A stretch of DNA of 64,000 nt from Zoogloea oleivorans. GTDB taxonomy: Bacteria > Pseudomonadota > Gammaproteobacteria > Burkholderiales > Rhodocyclaceae. The translations under genes were made by a program, and so were the position numbers. Positions within the stretch are counted from its first letter, which is position 1; every line of letters starts with the position of its first letter. The DNA lies in NCBI GenBank assembly GCA_030157785.1, contig JAOAUC010000017.1, positions 1 to 64,000 of the forward strand, written 5' to 3'. Positions 16,686 to 25,389 of the stretch are shown here, piece by piece. Under the pieces are notes generated by a model that saw only the letters and a program-made list of their open reading frames with translations, searched no databases and was not told the origin of the DNA.

Positions 16686-19600
16686 TCAAGGTCCGTAAGC
16701 TGCAAACCAGCTTGCTGCATGGTTCTCGAGGATGAAGCTGTCGTGTACCCATGCTTGCAGGGTGAGTCCGGCTTCGCGCAGCGCGTCGGGCTCGGCGAGT
16801 TGTTCACGAATCGTCTTGATCCACTTTTCGGGCTCGTTGGGAAGCCGGGTTACGGGCGCGTTTTGATACGGGTAAATATCGGTGCAGATCACCGGCCAGC
16901 CCATCGCGCCGTATTCGAGCAGGCGCAGGTTGCTCTTGGCTTCGTTGAAGGGGTGGATGTCGAGGGGGGCGATGGCCAGATCGAGGTCAAGGCTGGCCAA
17001 GGCCTTCGGGTAGGCGCTGAAATCGATTTCGAAGCCGCGGGATTCGTGGACGAAGGGTTTCAGGGCCTCCGGGCACATGCCCATGAAGATCCAGTCGACC
17101 TCGTCGGCCAGGGCTTCGACCACGGAGTAGATGAGTTCCAGGTCGCCCTGGTGTTGCTGGGCGCCGGCCCAGCCGACCCGGGGCTTCTTGCGCGGCAGGC
17201 GCGGCGGCACGGCATCGCCCCATACTGCCCATTCCAGGCAGTTGGGCATGACCCGGATGTCTTCGATCATGTCGACGCACAAGTCGGCCAGCGGCCGGGT
17301 GCTGACAACGAGGCGGTCCATCAGGGCCAGATTGCGGCGCAGGCGCTGGCGCCCGTCCTTGTAGCCGGACTTGTAGAGCGGGTGCTTCTTGGGCAGATCG
17401 GTGACCAGGTCGTCGATGGTGAGAATCCGCCGGACCTTGGGCAGGTAGCGGGCGTAGTTTTCGATGGCGTCGCTCTGCGTGTCGTCGAGGGGTTGGTGCA
17501 GAACGAGGGCATCCGGCGCGGCGCGGGCGATCTCGACCGGCGAGAGGATGCGCATGGCGAAGGCCTTGGGGGACTCGCAGATCATGGTCTGGGCGAGCCC
17601 GGCCTGTCCGACGATGCGTAGTGGTGCCCGCAGGCGGTATTCGCCGGCGCCGCCGGGGACCGGGATGGCGAGGATCCGCGGCCGGTCGTGGAAGTTGAGG
17701 TCCCAGTCGGTGGGGGCGACATGCTCGGGCTTGTAGGGCTCGAGCAGGCTCAGGTTGCGGTTGTAGGCCGGGTCGTGGACTAGGCGCGGCATCCAGCGGT
17801 GGATGAGGGTTTCGTTGGCTTGCTGGGCGGCGAGCAGGTCGGTCAGCCGGCCTTCGAGCTTGCGCTGGCGGGCCGTGATGGAGACGCTGCCGTAGTGGAC
17901 CAGTGCGGAGTGGGGGGTGAAGACGATCTTGTGGCCGGCTTCGCCGGCCCGCAGGCACAGGTCGAGGGCGCCATGGACGAGCCCGAAATCGGTGGTGTCG
18001 AAGCCGTGCAGTTGCACGTAGGCGCTGCGGCGCACGAGCAGGGCCGAACCGCTGGCCGCACTGACGTTCTGGTCGCACAGGGCGCGACCCATGTAGCCGG
18101 GGTCGGAGAGCTCGAGCTGGTTGTCCCAGGGGCTGCCCGCGGTTCCGTAGAGTCCGAGGATCGAGCAGCCCTGCTGGACCCGGCCGGTTTCGGGGTAGGT
18201 GAGGCGGGGCGCGACGATGGCGACTTCGGGGCGCTGGGCGATGCTCATCAGCCGCGACAGCCAGTCGTCCTGGACGATGTGGATGTCGTTGTCGAGGAAC
18301 AGCAGGTAGTCGCCGCCGGCGGCTTCGGCGCCGGTGTTGGCGCTGCGGGACCAGTTGAATTCGCCGGGGACGGGCAGCACGCGGGTCGGATGCTTTTGTT
18401 CCGTGGCGGTCAGGCCGGCCAGGTAGCGAACGGTGTCCGGGTCGGTGCTGTCATTGTCGATGACGATGATTTCGTAGTTCGGGTAGCTGGTCCGCTCATG
18501 GAGGCTGTCGAGGAGCGGGCGCAGGTACTCTTCCCGGTCGCGGGTCGGGATGATGATGCTGACCCTGGGCGTCGCGGCCCACTTGTAGTGGATGCGGCGG
18601 GTGCCGAAGAGCGCGCCGTCGAGGACTTCGGTGTCGAGGCCGCAGCGCGCCAGATGGTCTGCGACGGCGGCTTTTTCGGCTTCGGGCTGCATGGCCCGTT
18701 GCGAGTCGCGCGACAGGTGGGCGAGCATCTGGTCGATGTGGCCGATGCTCCGCTCTCCGGTCTGGTCGAGGATGCGCAGGCTGAGGTCGTAGTTCTCGGC
18801 GCCGGTCTTGTCGCCGTAACGGCCGGCCGCCAGGAAGGCCTGTTTCTCGACGACGACGAAGCAGCCGAAGTAGGCCTGGGCACGCAGCAGGTCAAGGTTG
18901 AAGTCGGGCTTGAAGAGCGGCTGGGTGAAGCTGTCGTCGGCTTCACGGGTGTCTTCGTCGCAGTAGATGAGGCGCCAGTCGGGTTTCTCGTTGATGTAGT
19001 CGGCGACGACCTGCAGGGCCTGGGGCTCGAAGGTAAGGCCCGGATCAATGCGGGTCAGCCAGCTGCCCGGCGAGGCGGCGGCCATTTCGTCGATGACGTA
19101 GTCGATGTGGGCTTCGTCGCGCAGGGCCAGCCACTGGATGTTGGGCGTCTCGCCGAGGCCGTCGGGCGTCGGCAGGGCCGTCACGATGGTCAGCAGCCAT
19201 TCGGGGTAGAGCTGGGCGGCGAGGCTGTCGAGGGTATCGGCGAGGAGGGCTTCTTCGCCATTGCGCAGGGCAAGCAGCAGGTGGATGCCGGGGCGGGTTT
19301 TCCATTTCAGCACCATGCGCTCGGCGAGCAGCTGGGCGTCGATCTCCTGGAGGGTCTTGCGGCGGCGCCAGGTGGCGTAGCGCTGGATGGCTTCGGCCTG
19401 GACCGGATCGTCGCCGGGGAGCTTCGGGACTTCATGCACGGGCATGGCCTGGGTGGCCGTCACGAAGTGGTCGAGCTGCCCCCAGAAACGTTCTTCTGCC
19501 GCCCGGTAGGTATCCTTCATCTGGCCGACGGTGCGCTTGGCGAAGGCGATTTCTTCCGGCGAATCATTGACGGCAATGCCTTCGCGACCGATCTCCTCCT

Positions 19601-20315
19601 CACTGAGCAGGGTGCCGTTGAAGAAGGGCGAGGGTAGGAGGATGGCCGGGCAGCCGCACAGGATGGCTTCGAGCGCGATGGCGGTGGATTCGAAGCAGTA
19701 GACGGCCTCGCTACGCCGGAACAGATCGGCCATGTCCTGGTGGGACTCGGGCCATGCGGAGGTGATCAGCGTGGCTTCGGCGGCCAGTTCCGGGTAGCGC
19801 GCAAGCCCTGCCTGATGGCGCCCGGGGTAGAGCAGGACGCCGCTGCGCTGGCTGTCGAGGGGGTTGTCCAGGTTGTTGAAGACCTGGGTGTCGATGGGCG
19901 GCAGGAAGAGGATGTTGGCCTGGTCGGCACCCTCGGGCAGCACGTTGCGGCCGTAGCCGAAAACGAGTTCCGTTTCGGCGTAGGCCTTGTCGCCGCCGAG
20001 CAGCCCGGCCTTGTTGAGGACGTAGCGCACCACCGAGCCTGCCCGGCGCGGGTTGCCGGTAACGACTTCCGGATAGACGACGATCGGTTCCCGCCCGGCT
20101 TTCTTGTGACGCTCGGCGATTTCGGCGGTCAGTATCGGGGTGTCGAGTTCCGGGCTTGTCGTCGTGTTGTAGACGTAGGCCTCTTCGCCGATGCTGTTGA
20201 GGGCATGGCACAGGAGGTGCAATACCCGGATGCCGGCCGATGTGCGCCGGTAGGCCGGTGCGTCGATGTAGTACGGACGGCGAGGCTGCGAGTAGAGATG
20301 GCGCGTGGCGGACAT
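16686..20315 (-). CDS. Large multidomain glycosyltransferase
   Basis: 1209 residues, last gene of the glycan operon and nearest to fliC. Four regions can be seen. Residues 1-300 look GT-B-like (PAYRRTSAGIRVLHLLCHAL; IALEAILCGCPAILLPSPFF). Residues about 342-575 are GT2-like with YCDEDT and the PLFKPDFNLDLLRAQAYFG block. Residues about 583-810 are a second, complete GT2 fold (RVSIIIPTRDREEYLRPLL, then DNDSTDPDTV and LFLDNDI for metal binding). Residues about 895-1209 are another GT-B-like part (VGWAGAQQHQGDLELI; LRLLEYGAMGWPVICTD). It probably builds several linkages of one glycan. The acceptor (flagellin or lipopolysaccharide) is not proven by sequence. Confidence 0.85.
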   Translation of the reverse strand: MSATRHLYSQPRRPYYIDAPAYRRTSAGIRVLHLLCHALNSIGEEAYVYNTTTSPELDTPILTAEIAERHKKAGREPIVVYPEVVTGNPRRAGSVVRYVLNKAGLLGGDKAYAETELVFGYGRNVLPEGADQANILFLPPIDTQVFNNLDNPLDSQRSGVLLYPGRHQAGLARYPELAAEATLITSAWPESHQDMADLFRRSEAVYCFESTAIALEAILCGCPAILLPSPFFNGTLLSEEEIGREGIAVNDSPEEIAFAKRTVGQMKDTYRAAEERFWGQLDHFVTATQAMPVHEVPKLPGDDPVQAEAIQRYATWRRRKTLQEIDAQLLAERMVLKWKTRPGIHLLLALRNGEEALLADTLDSLAAQLYPEWLLTIVTALPTPDGLGETPNIQWLALRDEAHIDYVIDEMAAASPGSWLTRIDPGLTFEPQALQVVADYINEKPDWRLIYCDEDTREADDSFTQPLFKPDFNLDLLRAQAYFGCFVVVEKQAFLAAGRYGDKTGAENYDLSLRILDQTGERSIGHIDQMLAHLSRDSQRAMQPEAEKAAVADHLARCGLDTEVLDGALFGTRRIHYKWAATPRVSIIIPTRDREEYLRPLLDSLHERTSYPNYEIIVIDNDSTDPDTVRYLAGLTATEQKHPTRVLPVPGEFNWSRSANTGAEAAGGDYLLFLDNDIHIVQDDWLSRLMSIAQRPEVAIVAPRLTYPETGRVQQGCSILGLYGTAGSPWDNQLELSDPGYMGRALCDQNVSAASGSALLVRRSAYVQLHGFDTTDFGLVHGALDLCLRAGEAGHKIVFTPHSALVHYGSVSITARQRKLEGRLTDLLAAQQANETLIHRWMPRLVHDPAYNRNLSLLEPYKPEHVAPTDWDLNFHDRPRILAIPVPGGAGEYRLRAPLRIVGQAGLAQTMICESPKAFAMRILSPVEIARAAPDALVLHQPLDDTQSDAIENYARYLPKVRRILTIDDLVTDLPKKHPLYKSGYKDGRQRLRRNLALMDRLVVSTRPLADLCVDMIEDIRVMPNCLEWAVWGDAVPPRLPRKKPRVGWAGAQQHQGDLELIYSVVEALADEVDWIFMGMCPEALKPFVHESRGFEIDFSAYPKALASLDLDLAIAPLDIHPFNEAKSNLRLLEYGAMGWPVICTDIYPYQNAPVTRLPNEPEKWIKTIREQLAEPDALREAGLTLQAWVHDSFILENHAASWFAAYGP

Positions 20316-20324
20316 GGGCTGTGC

Positions 20325-21371
20325 TCAGGAGTGTTGATGGGGCGTGGTGCAGGCGGCGGTGAGGCGGATGGCCTGGTCGAGAGGCGTCCAGACGTCCAGC
20401 CCGAGTTCGCTGCGGGCACGGTCGATGGCGGGGATGTAGCGGGAGCGCAGGGCGTTGTCGGGCGCGCTGCGGGTGATCTGCACGGCTTGTCCGGGGCTCA
20501 GGGCGTCGCGTACGGTTTCTGCGAGTTCACGGATCGAGACGGCCCGGTCGGAGCCCACGTTGTAGGCCTGTCCGTGGGCGCCCTGGAGCAGGATCTTGAG
20601 CAGCCAGATGGCCAGGTCGGCGCCGTAGAGATAGCTGCGCAGCGGGGTGCCGTCGCCATTGACGCGGATCGGGCGGCCGGCGAGGGCGTCGCCGATGAAG
20701 TTGCCAATGGCGAAATGCCCGTTGAGGGGCAGGCCGGCGCCGACAAACGCAAAGCAGCGGGCGATGGGAATGGCAATGCCGTGTGCCAGGCCGAATTGCA
20801 CGCACCACTGTTCCGCACCGCGCTTGGCCGAGCCATAGGCGCTGTCCGGATGGGTGGCGTCGCAGGCACAGGAGGCGGACTCCGGGAGCTGTTCCATATC
20901 CGCCGGCTGCACGCCGTACACCGCCCCGGAGCTGACGTAGAGAACCCGGCTGACGCCGCTGGATACGGCATGGGCGAGGGTGTGGCGGGTGCCGAGCAGG
21001 ATGTTGTCCATGATCGCCAGCGGATCCCGGTGGGCGGCGGCGTCGGTGTCGGTGGCGGCGTGGATGAGCAGGTCGGCGGGGATGGCATCCGCAAAGCTCT
21101 TGACGTCACCCTGCACGCAGCTGACCCACGGCTGCGCGGCGAAGTAAGGTGCCATGGCGGCAAAGGCGGCCGGGTTGCGGGACAGCAGGCGCACCCGGAC
21201 GTCTACGCCGCGTTGCTGGAGCAGATCGAAGAGGCTCAGCATCCAGTAGCCGAAAAAACCGGTGCCGCCGGTGATGAACACCGTCCGGCCGGCCAGCGGC
21301 GCGGCATCCAGGTGGTCGAGCAGGGCCGTCAGGCGACCCTGGACGGACGGGCTGCGGGGATCGGGTTGCAT
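20325..21371 (-). CDS. NAD-dependent epimerase/dehydratase (extended SDR)
   Basis: 348 residues. Rossmann motif GGTGFFG (about 34-40) and catalytic YGSAK (Y-x-x-x-K, near residue 180) are intact, so it should act on a nucleotide sugar as an epimerase, dehydratase or reductase. In yersiniose-type pathways the sugar carrying a two-carbon branch is finally reduced by an SDR enzyme (YerF); this gene could fill that step, since a ThDP enzyme is in the same operon. It lies 28 bp after the NeuB-like gene and 9 bp before the glycosyltransferase. Confidence 0.85.
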   Translation of the reverse strand: MQPDPRSPSVQGRLTALLDHLDAAPLAGRTVFITGGTGFFGYWMLSLFDLLQQRGVDVRVRLLSRNPAAFAAMAPYFAAQPWVSCVQGDVKSFADAIPADLLIHAATDTDAAAHRDPLAIMDNILLGTRHTLAHAVSSGVSRVLYVSSGAVYGVQPADMEQLPESASCACDATHPDSAYGSAKRGAEQWCVQFGLAHGIAIPIARCFAFVGAGLPLNGHFAIGNFIGDALAGRPIRVNGDGTPLRSYLYGADLAIWLLKILLQGAHGQAYNVGSDRAVSIRELAETVRDALSPGQAVQITRSAPDNALRSRYIPAIDRARSELGLDVWTPLDQAIRLTAACTTPHQHS

Positions 21372-21399
21372 GGCGCTGGGCGCTCGGTAGCTGGCGGGC

Positions 21400-22491
21400 T
21401 TACAGGCCGCGGTCGTAGATCAGCTTGCGCAGCACTTCGTTCTGCGAATAGGGGCTCTCCACGTCGTCGATGGAGAGCGCCGTGTCCTTGGTCACGGGAC
21501 GGGTCAGCTTGAGGCCGTTCATCGTCTCGCGGCAGGACAACTGCCCCTTCTGCAGCGGGATGGCCAGGTAGAAGTCGTCCTCGAGGTTCTGGTGCTGCAG
21601 CTCGTAGCCGGCGGGCAGGTCGCGCTTGGCATACACGCCACGGACGAGACCGTCGAGGTATTCGGTTTCCTTCTTCTTCGGCACGCGCTTGGAGGTGCCG
21701 GTGCCGCCGCACATCTCGACGGCCTTGTGATAGGCCTTGAACCATTCGTCGATCTGGTGCGGCAGCGAGCAGTAGGGCGCCACGGGGATGCCGCCTTCCT
21801 CGATGTCGATGTGGCGCTCCCAGGTGCGGGCGCCCTTGGCATAGGAGACCAGCATCGACGAGGTCCAGTCGTGATATTCGTGGGTGGACAGACCGACGAC
21901 GTTCTTCGGGTAGCGCTGGCGCAGGAAGTCGATCTGGTTGAGCTCCAGTTCGTCGTCTTCGCTCGGGTAGATCGAGACGCAGTGATTTACCGCCAGCGGA
22001 ATGTTGCGGTTGGCGAAGAAGGTCACCATGTCATCGACGTCCTTTTGCGTGGACCCGCCGGTGGACACGATGACCGGCTTGCGCGTCTCGGCGATGCGCT
22101 CGATGAGGAACCAGTCGTTGATGTCGGAACTGGCGATCTTGATGATCGGCAGATCGAGCTCTTCGCACAGGTCCACCGAGGCTTCGTCGAAAGCGGTGGC
22201 CATCGGAATGCAGTTGCGCTCCCGGATGGCCTTCACCAGCGTCCGATACTCGGCCTTGCTGAGCCGGGTGGCCTCGGTTTTCTTGATGTAGCGGATGTCC
22301 TCGCGACCGCGGAAGTCCTTGTGGATGAAGTGGTCGGCCTCGCGGAACTGCAGCTTGATGGCGGCCCGCACATTGTTGAAACGGACCACCTGGGCGAAGT
22401 CATTGACGATGCGCAGCCCCCGGTCCATACGGCCCCAGTGGTTGTTGGCCAGTTCGAGGATGAACAGGTTTTCAAAGATGTCGTTGTTCAT
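21400..22491 (-). CDS. NeuB-family nonulosonate synthase, divergent
   Basis: 363 residues. The family condenses phosphoenolpyruvate with an aldose to make nine-carbon acids (sialic, pseudaminic, legionaminic). The barrel motifs are recognisable but shifted: ELANNHWG for the usual EIGxNHNG, IKIASSD, PVIVSTGGS, then GLSTHEY for GYSDHT and ERHIDIE for EKHFTLD. A C-terminal SAF-like domain (about 290-345, RGVYAKRDLPAGYEL) is present. No CMP-sugar synthetase (NeuA) or UDP-GlcNAc 2-epimerase (NeuC) is in the operon, so the substrate may not be a standard hexosamine. Confidence 0.85.
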   Translation of the reverse strand: MNNDIFENLFILELANNHWGRMDRGLRIVNDFAQVVRFNNVRAAIKLQFREADHFIHKDFRGREDIRYIKKTEATRLSKAEYRTLVKAIRERNCIPMATAFDEASVDLCEELDLPIIKIASSDINDWFLIERIAETRKPVIVSTGGSTQKDVDDMVTFFANRNIPLAVNHCVSIYPSEDDELELNQIDFLRQRYPKNVVGLSTHEYHDWTSSMLVSYAKGARTWERHIDIEEGGIPVAPYCSLPHQIDEWFKAYHKAVEMCGGTGTSKRVPKKKETEYLDGLVRGVYAKRDLPAGYELQHQNLEDDFYLAIPLQKGQLSCRETMNGLKLTRPVTKDTALSIDDVESPYSQNEVLRKLIYDRGL

Positions 22492-22501
22492 GATTGAGAC
22501 C

Positions 22502-23590
22502 TCAATAAGCGTAGAAGACCGCGTCGAAAGAGTTGTGGGCGTGGATCCGGAAACGCAGCCGGTAGCCCAGGTCGAGGCCGGCGATCCAGGCGGGAATGCG
22601 CCACAGATCGTCCCAGCGGTGGTAACCCGCGATGGCGAGAATTGGCCGGTTGCGGCGAATGAGGGCCTCGGCGCCGGTGAGGGCCTCGATCTCGTGGCCT
22701 TCCACGTCGAGCTTCAGGTAGCCGACGCGGCTGTTGGGCAGGCAGTCGTCGAGCCGGACCACCTGCACATGGCTGTTGCCCTCGCCGCCGAGGGTGCTGG
22801 CCTCGCCGTGGCCACCCGAAAAGGCAAGATTGCCGTTGATGGAGGACACGCCGCAGGGCAGGCACACGGTGGGCATGGGCAGCTTGCCGGCCCGTGCGGA
22901 GAGTTGCGGAAAGTTGCCGGCGTCGGGCTCGAAGGCCCAGGCTTCGCGCAGGGGCAGGTGGGCCGCGGCCTGCTCCAGGGTGTCGCCGTTGTAGGCGCCG
23001 GCATCGACGAAGCCCAGCGGGACGTGATCGATGGTAGTCAGAAAATCCGGGAAATACTGGGTGCCGGCGGCGGGGGCGTCGGCAATCGTTGCGCATGCGC
23101 CGAGCCGGAAACGCAGGATGGCGGCGAAGAAGGCACGGCTCGTTTCGTCTTCCAGACGGGCGAAGGTCGTGCGTAGCTCGCTCTCGCGGGGAGCGTAGCC
23201 GCTGCGTTCGGTGAGCCAGTAACGCCAGCCCAGCCGGGCGCTGACGATTTCAAAATAGTGCTGGGGCAGCCAGGTCTGCGTGAAGCCCGCGCCCGAGCAG
23301 GCCGCGAGGATGGCGGCGTAGTCGGCGGAGGGTTCGCGGTTGAACACGCCGATCCACAGGGGCAGGGCCGTCCAGCCTGTCGGCAAGGCCGTGAGCGGGG
23401 CAAGCGGCAGGCCGGCGCAGGTGCTGGCGGCTCCGCTGGATACGACAAAGCCCCGTACGGAAATGCCTTCGGCTTCCGCGGCGCGGTGCAAGTCCCGCGC
23501 GAAGCTGCCGCAGCCGAAGATCAGGATGCCGCTGTTGCGCGCCTGCGCGGGGGAGGCGGCCTCGAAGGCGAGGGACGGGAAGGTGGTCAC
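22502..23590 (-). CDS. FkbM family methyltransferase
   Basis: 362 residues. An N-terminal Rossmann-like part (GILIFGCGSFARDL, about 21-34) precedes the SAM-binding FkbM domain (about 190-350) with FVDAGAYNGDT and the family signature LKLDVEGHEIEALTGAE. FkbM enzymes usually O-methylate sugars or polyketides. The start ATG overlaps the ThDP-enzyme stop by 4 nt. It probably methylates a hydroxyl of the sugar made by this operon; the position methylated cannot be told. Confidence 0.87.
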   Translation of the reverse strand: MTTFPSLAFEAASPAQARNSGILIFGCGSFARDLHRAAEAEGISVRGFVVSSGAASTCAGLPLAPLTALPTGWTALPLWIGVFNREPSADYAAILAACSGAGFTQTWLPQHYFEIVSARLGWRYWLTERSGYAPRESELRTTFARLEDETSRAFFAAILRFRLGACATIADAPAAGTQYFPDFLTTIDHVPLGFVDAGAYNGDTLEQAAAHLPLREAWAFEPDAGNFPQLSARAGKLPMPTVCLPCGVSSINGNLAFSGGHGEASTLGGEGNSHVQVVRLDDCLPNSRVGYLKLDVEGHEIEALTGAEALIRRNRPILAIAGYHRWDDLWRIPAWIAGLDLGYRLRFRIHAHNSFDAVFYAY

Positions 23591-25389
23591 GGCTGGGCTC
23601 CCGGGTGCGGAAGAGCGCGAATCTGCGCCGCTTCGGCGCGCACCGCAGCGAGTTCTGCGGGTGGCAGGAAGGGGAACATGTCGTCGAGCTCCGGCGTGGC
23701 AAAGCCGCCTTCGGGCAGGGCGCGGGACTTGATGCGCGGCTCGAAGCCCGGTTCGGGATCAACGTGGGCGGCGATGAGGATCGGGCCGCGGCGAGCGAGG
23801 GCGGCGTCGAGGGCCGGCAGATCGTCCTGCGTGGCAAGGCTGACGGCGTCGAGGTCGTAGGCGCGGGCAACCAGCGCGAAATCGGGGAATTCGACGCCCG
23901 AAGCCGGTGTGGCGCCGACGATGCGGCCGAAGAAGTTCTCGTGGGTCTGGCGGATGGACAGGTAGCCGCCGTTGTCGATAAGCACGATCGCCACGTCGAG
24001 GCCGAGGGTTTTGAGGGTTTGCAGCTCCTGGATGTTCATCTGCAGGCTGCCGTCGCCGGCAAAGCACACCACCCGGCGTGTGCCGGCGGCGCGCGCGGCG
24101 CCGATGGCGGCCGGCAGGTCGTAGCCCATCGAGGCCGAGCCGGAGTTGCTGAACATGCGCTGGCCGGCCTTCAGGTGGCCGACCTGGAAGGGCAGGATGC
24201 ACGCCGAGGCGTTGCCGCAGACGATGATGTCGTCGTCACGCAGCTGGTCGAAGATGCGGCTCACCAGCGTGTAGGGGTGGATGCCGGCGCCGGCCGGCGG
24301 CGCGGTGAAGATCGGGTAGCGGGCGCGGATGTCGCGGCACCAGGCGGCCCACGGCGAGTAGTCGGGCAGCGGTGTGGTGCAGGCCTCGCCAAGGCTGTCG
24401 AGGAAGACCAGGGCGTCGCTGGTGACGCGCAGGTCGGGCTGGACGAAGGGTTTGGCGAATTCGGCCGGGTCCACGTCCACCTGGGCGATGAAGGCGTTCT
24501 TGGCGAAGCTGTCCCAGTTGTAGCTGACCTGGCGGATGTTCAGGCGCGAGCCGATGACCAGCACGAAGTCGGCGTTCTGTGTGCAGAAGTTGCCCGCACG
24601 GGTGCCGATGGTGCCGGGGCGGCCGGCGAACAGCGGGTGGTCGCTGGCGATCAGGTCGTGGGTCCAGGCGGTGACTACCGGGATGCCGTGGGCTTCGGCG
24701 AAGGCCAGCAGGGCCTTGTCGGCGCCGGCCAGACGCACGCCGGTGCCGGCCAGGATGAGCGGCCGGTGGGCCTGGCGGAGCTGCTCGACGATCTGCTGGC
24801 AGTTGTCAGCCAGATCAGTGGGAGCGCTGGCGGCGGGCAGGACCAGCGGCGCAATCGCGTCGCATTCGGCCGACTGCACGTCGAGGGGAATATCGAGCCA
24901 CACCGGGCCGGGGCGACCGCCGATGGCGGTGGCCAGCGCGCGGGGCAGCAGGTCGATCAGGGCTTCGGGGCTGGCGACGCTTTCGGCCAGCTTGGTCACT
25001 GGTTTGGCCATGGCGACGACCGGCCCTTCCTGGTCACCCAGCTGGCGCAGGCCGGCCACGGGGGTGTAGTCGAGGCAGGTGGCGCGCTTGACCTGGCCGC
25101 CGATGACGAGCATCGGGATCGAGTCGGTGAAGGCGCCGAACACGCCGTTGAGGGCGTTGATGCCGCCGGGGCCGGTGGTGACCATGACCACCGCCGGCTT
25201 GCCGGCGATGCGCGCGTAGCCTTCGGCGGCCATCGCGCAGGCCTGCTCGTGGTGCATGAAGGTGCAGGTCAGGCGCGGATGGCTGGCGAGGGCCTGGTTC
25301 AGGTACATGGCGCCACCGCCGGTGACGGTGAAGACCTGCTCGATTCCATGGTCGGCCAGCCAGTCGGCGATCCGTTCGGAAACTTTCAT
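23587..25389 (-). CDS. ThDP-dependent enzyme of the acetolactate synthase family
   Basis: 600 residues with the three-domain ThDP layout. The catalytic Glu is in HHEQACAMAAEGYAR (about 46-60), and the ThDP-Mg motif begins GDGSLQMNIQEL (about 445) and ends DNGGY, with NG where the usual motif has NN. The operon also makes a CDP-4-keto-3,6-dideoxy sugar, so the best-fitting precedent is YerE, which adds a two-carbon acetyl branch to such a sugar in yersiniose A synthesis. Housekeeping acetolactate synthase is less likely, because no small subunit or ilvC is nearby. It overlaps both neighbours by 4 nt. Confidence 0.82.
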   Translation of the reverse strand: MKVSERIADWLADHGIEQVFTVTGGGAMYLNQALASHPRLTCTFMHHEQACAMAAEGYARIAGKPAVVMVTTGPGGINALNGVFGAFTDSIPMLVIGGQVKRATCLDYTPVAGLRQLGDQEGPVVAMAKPVTKLAESVASPEALIDLLPRALATAIGGRPGPVWLDIPLDVQSAECDAIAPLVLPAASAPTDLADNCQQIVEQLRQAHRPLILAGTGVRLAGADKALLAFAEAHGIPVVTAWTHDLIASDHPLFAGRPGTIGTRAGNFCTQNADFVLVIGSRLNIRQVSYNWDSFAKNAFIAQVDVDPAEFAKPFVQPDLRVTSDALVFLDSLGEACTTPLPDYSPWAAWCRDIRARYPIFTAPPAGAGIHPYTLVSRIFDQLRDDDIIVCGNASACILPFQVGHLKAGQRMFSNSGSASMGYDLPAAIGAARAAGTRRVVCFAGDGSLQMNIQELQTLKTLGLDVAIVLIDNGGYLSIRQTHENFFGRIVGATPASGVEFPDFALVARAYDLDAVSLATQDDLPALDAALARRGPILIAAHVDPEPGFEPRIKSRALPEGGFATPELDDMFPFLPPAELAAVRAEAAQIRALPHPGAQP

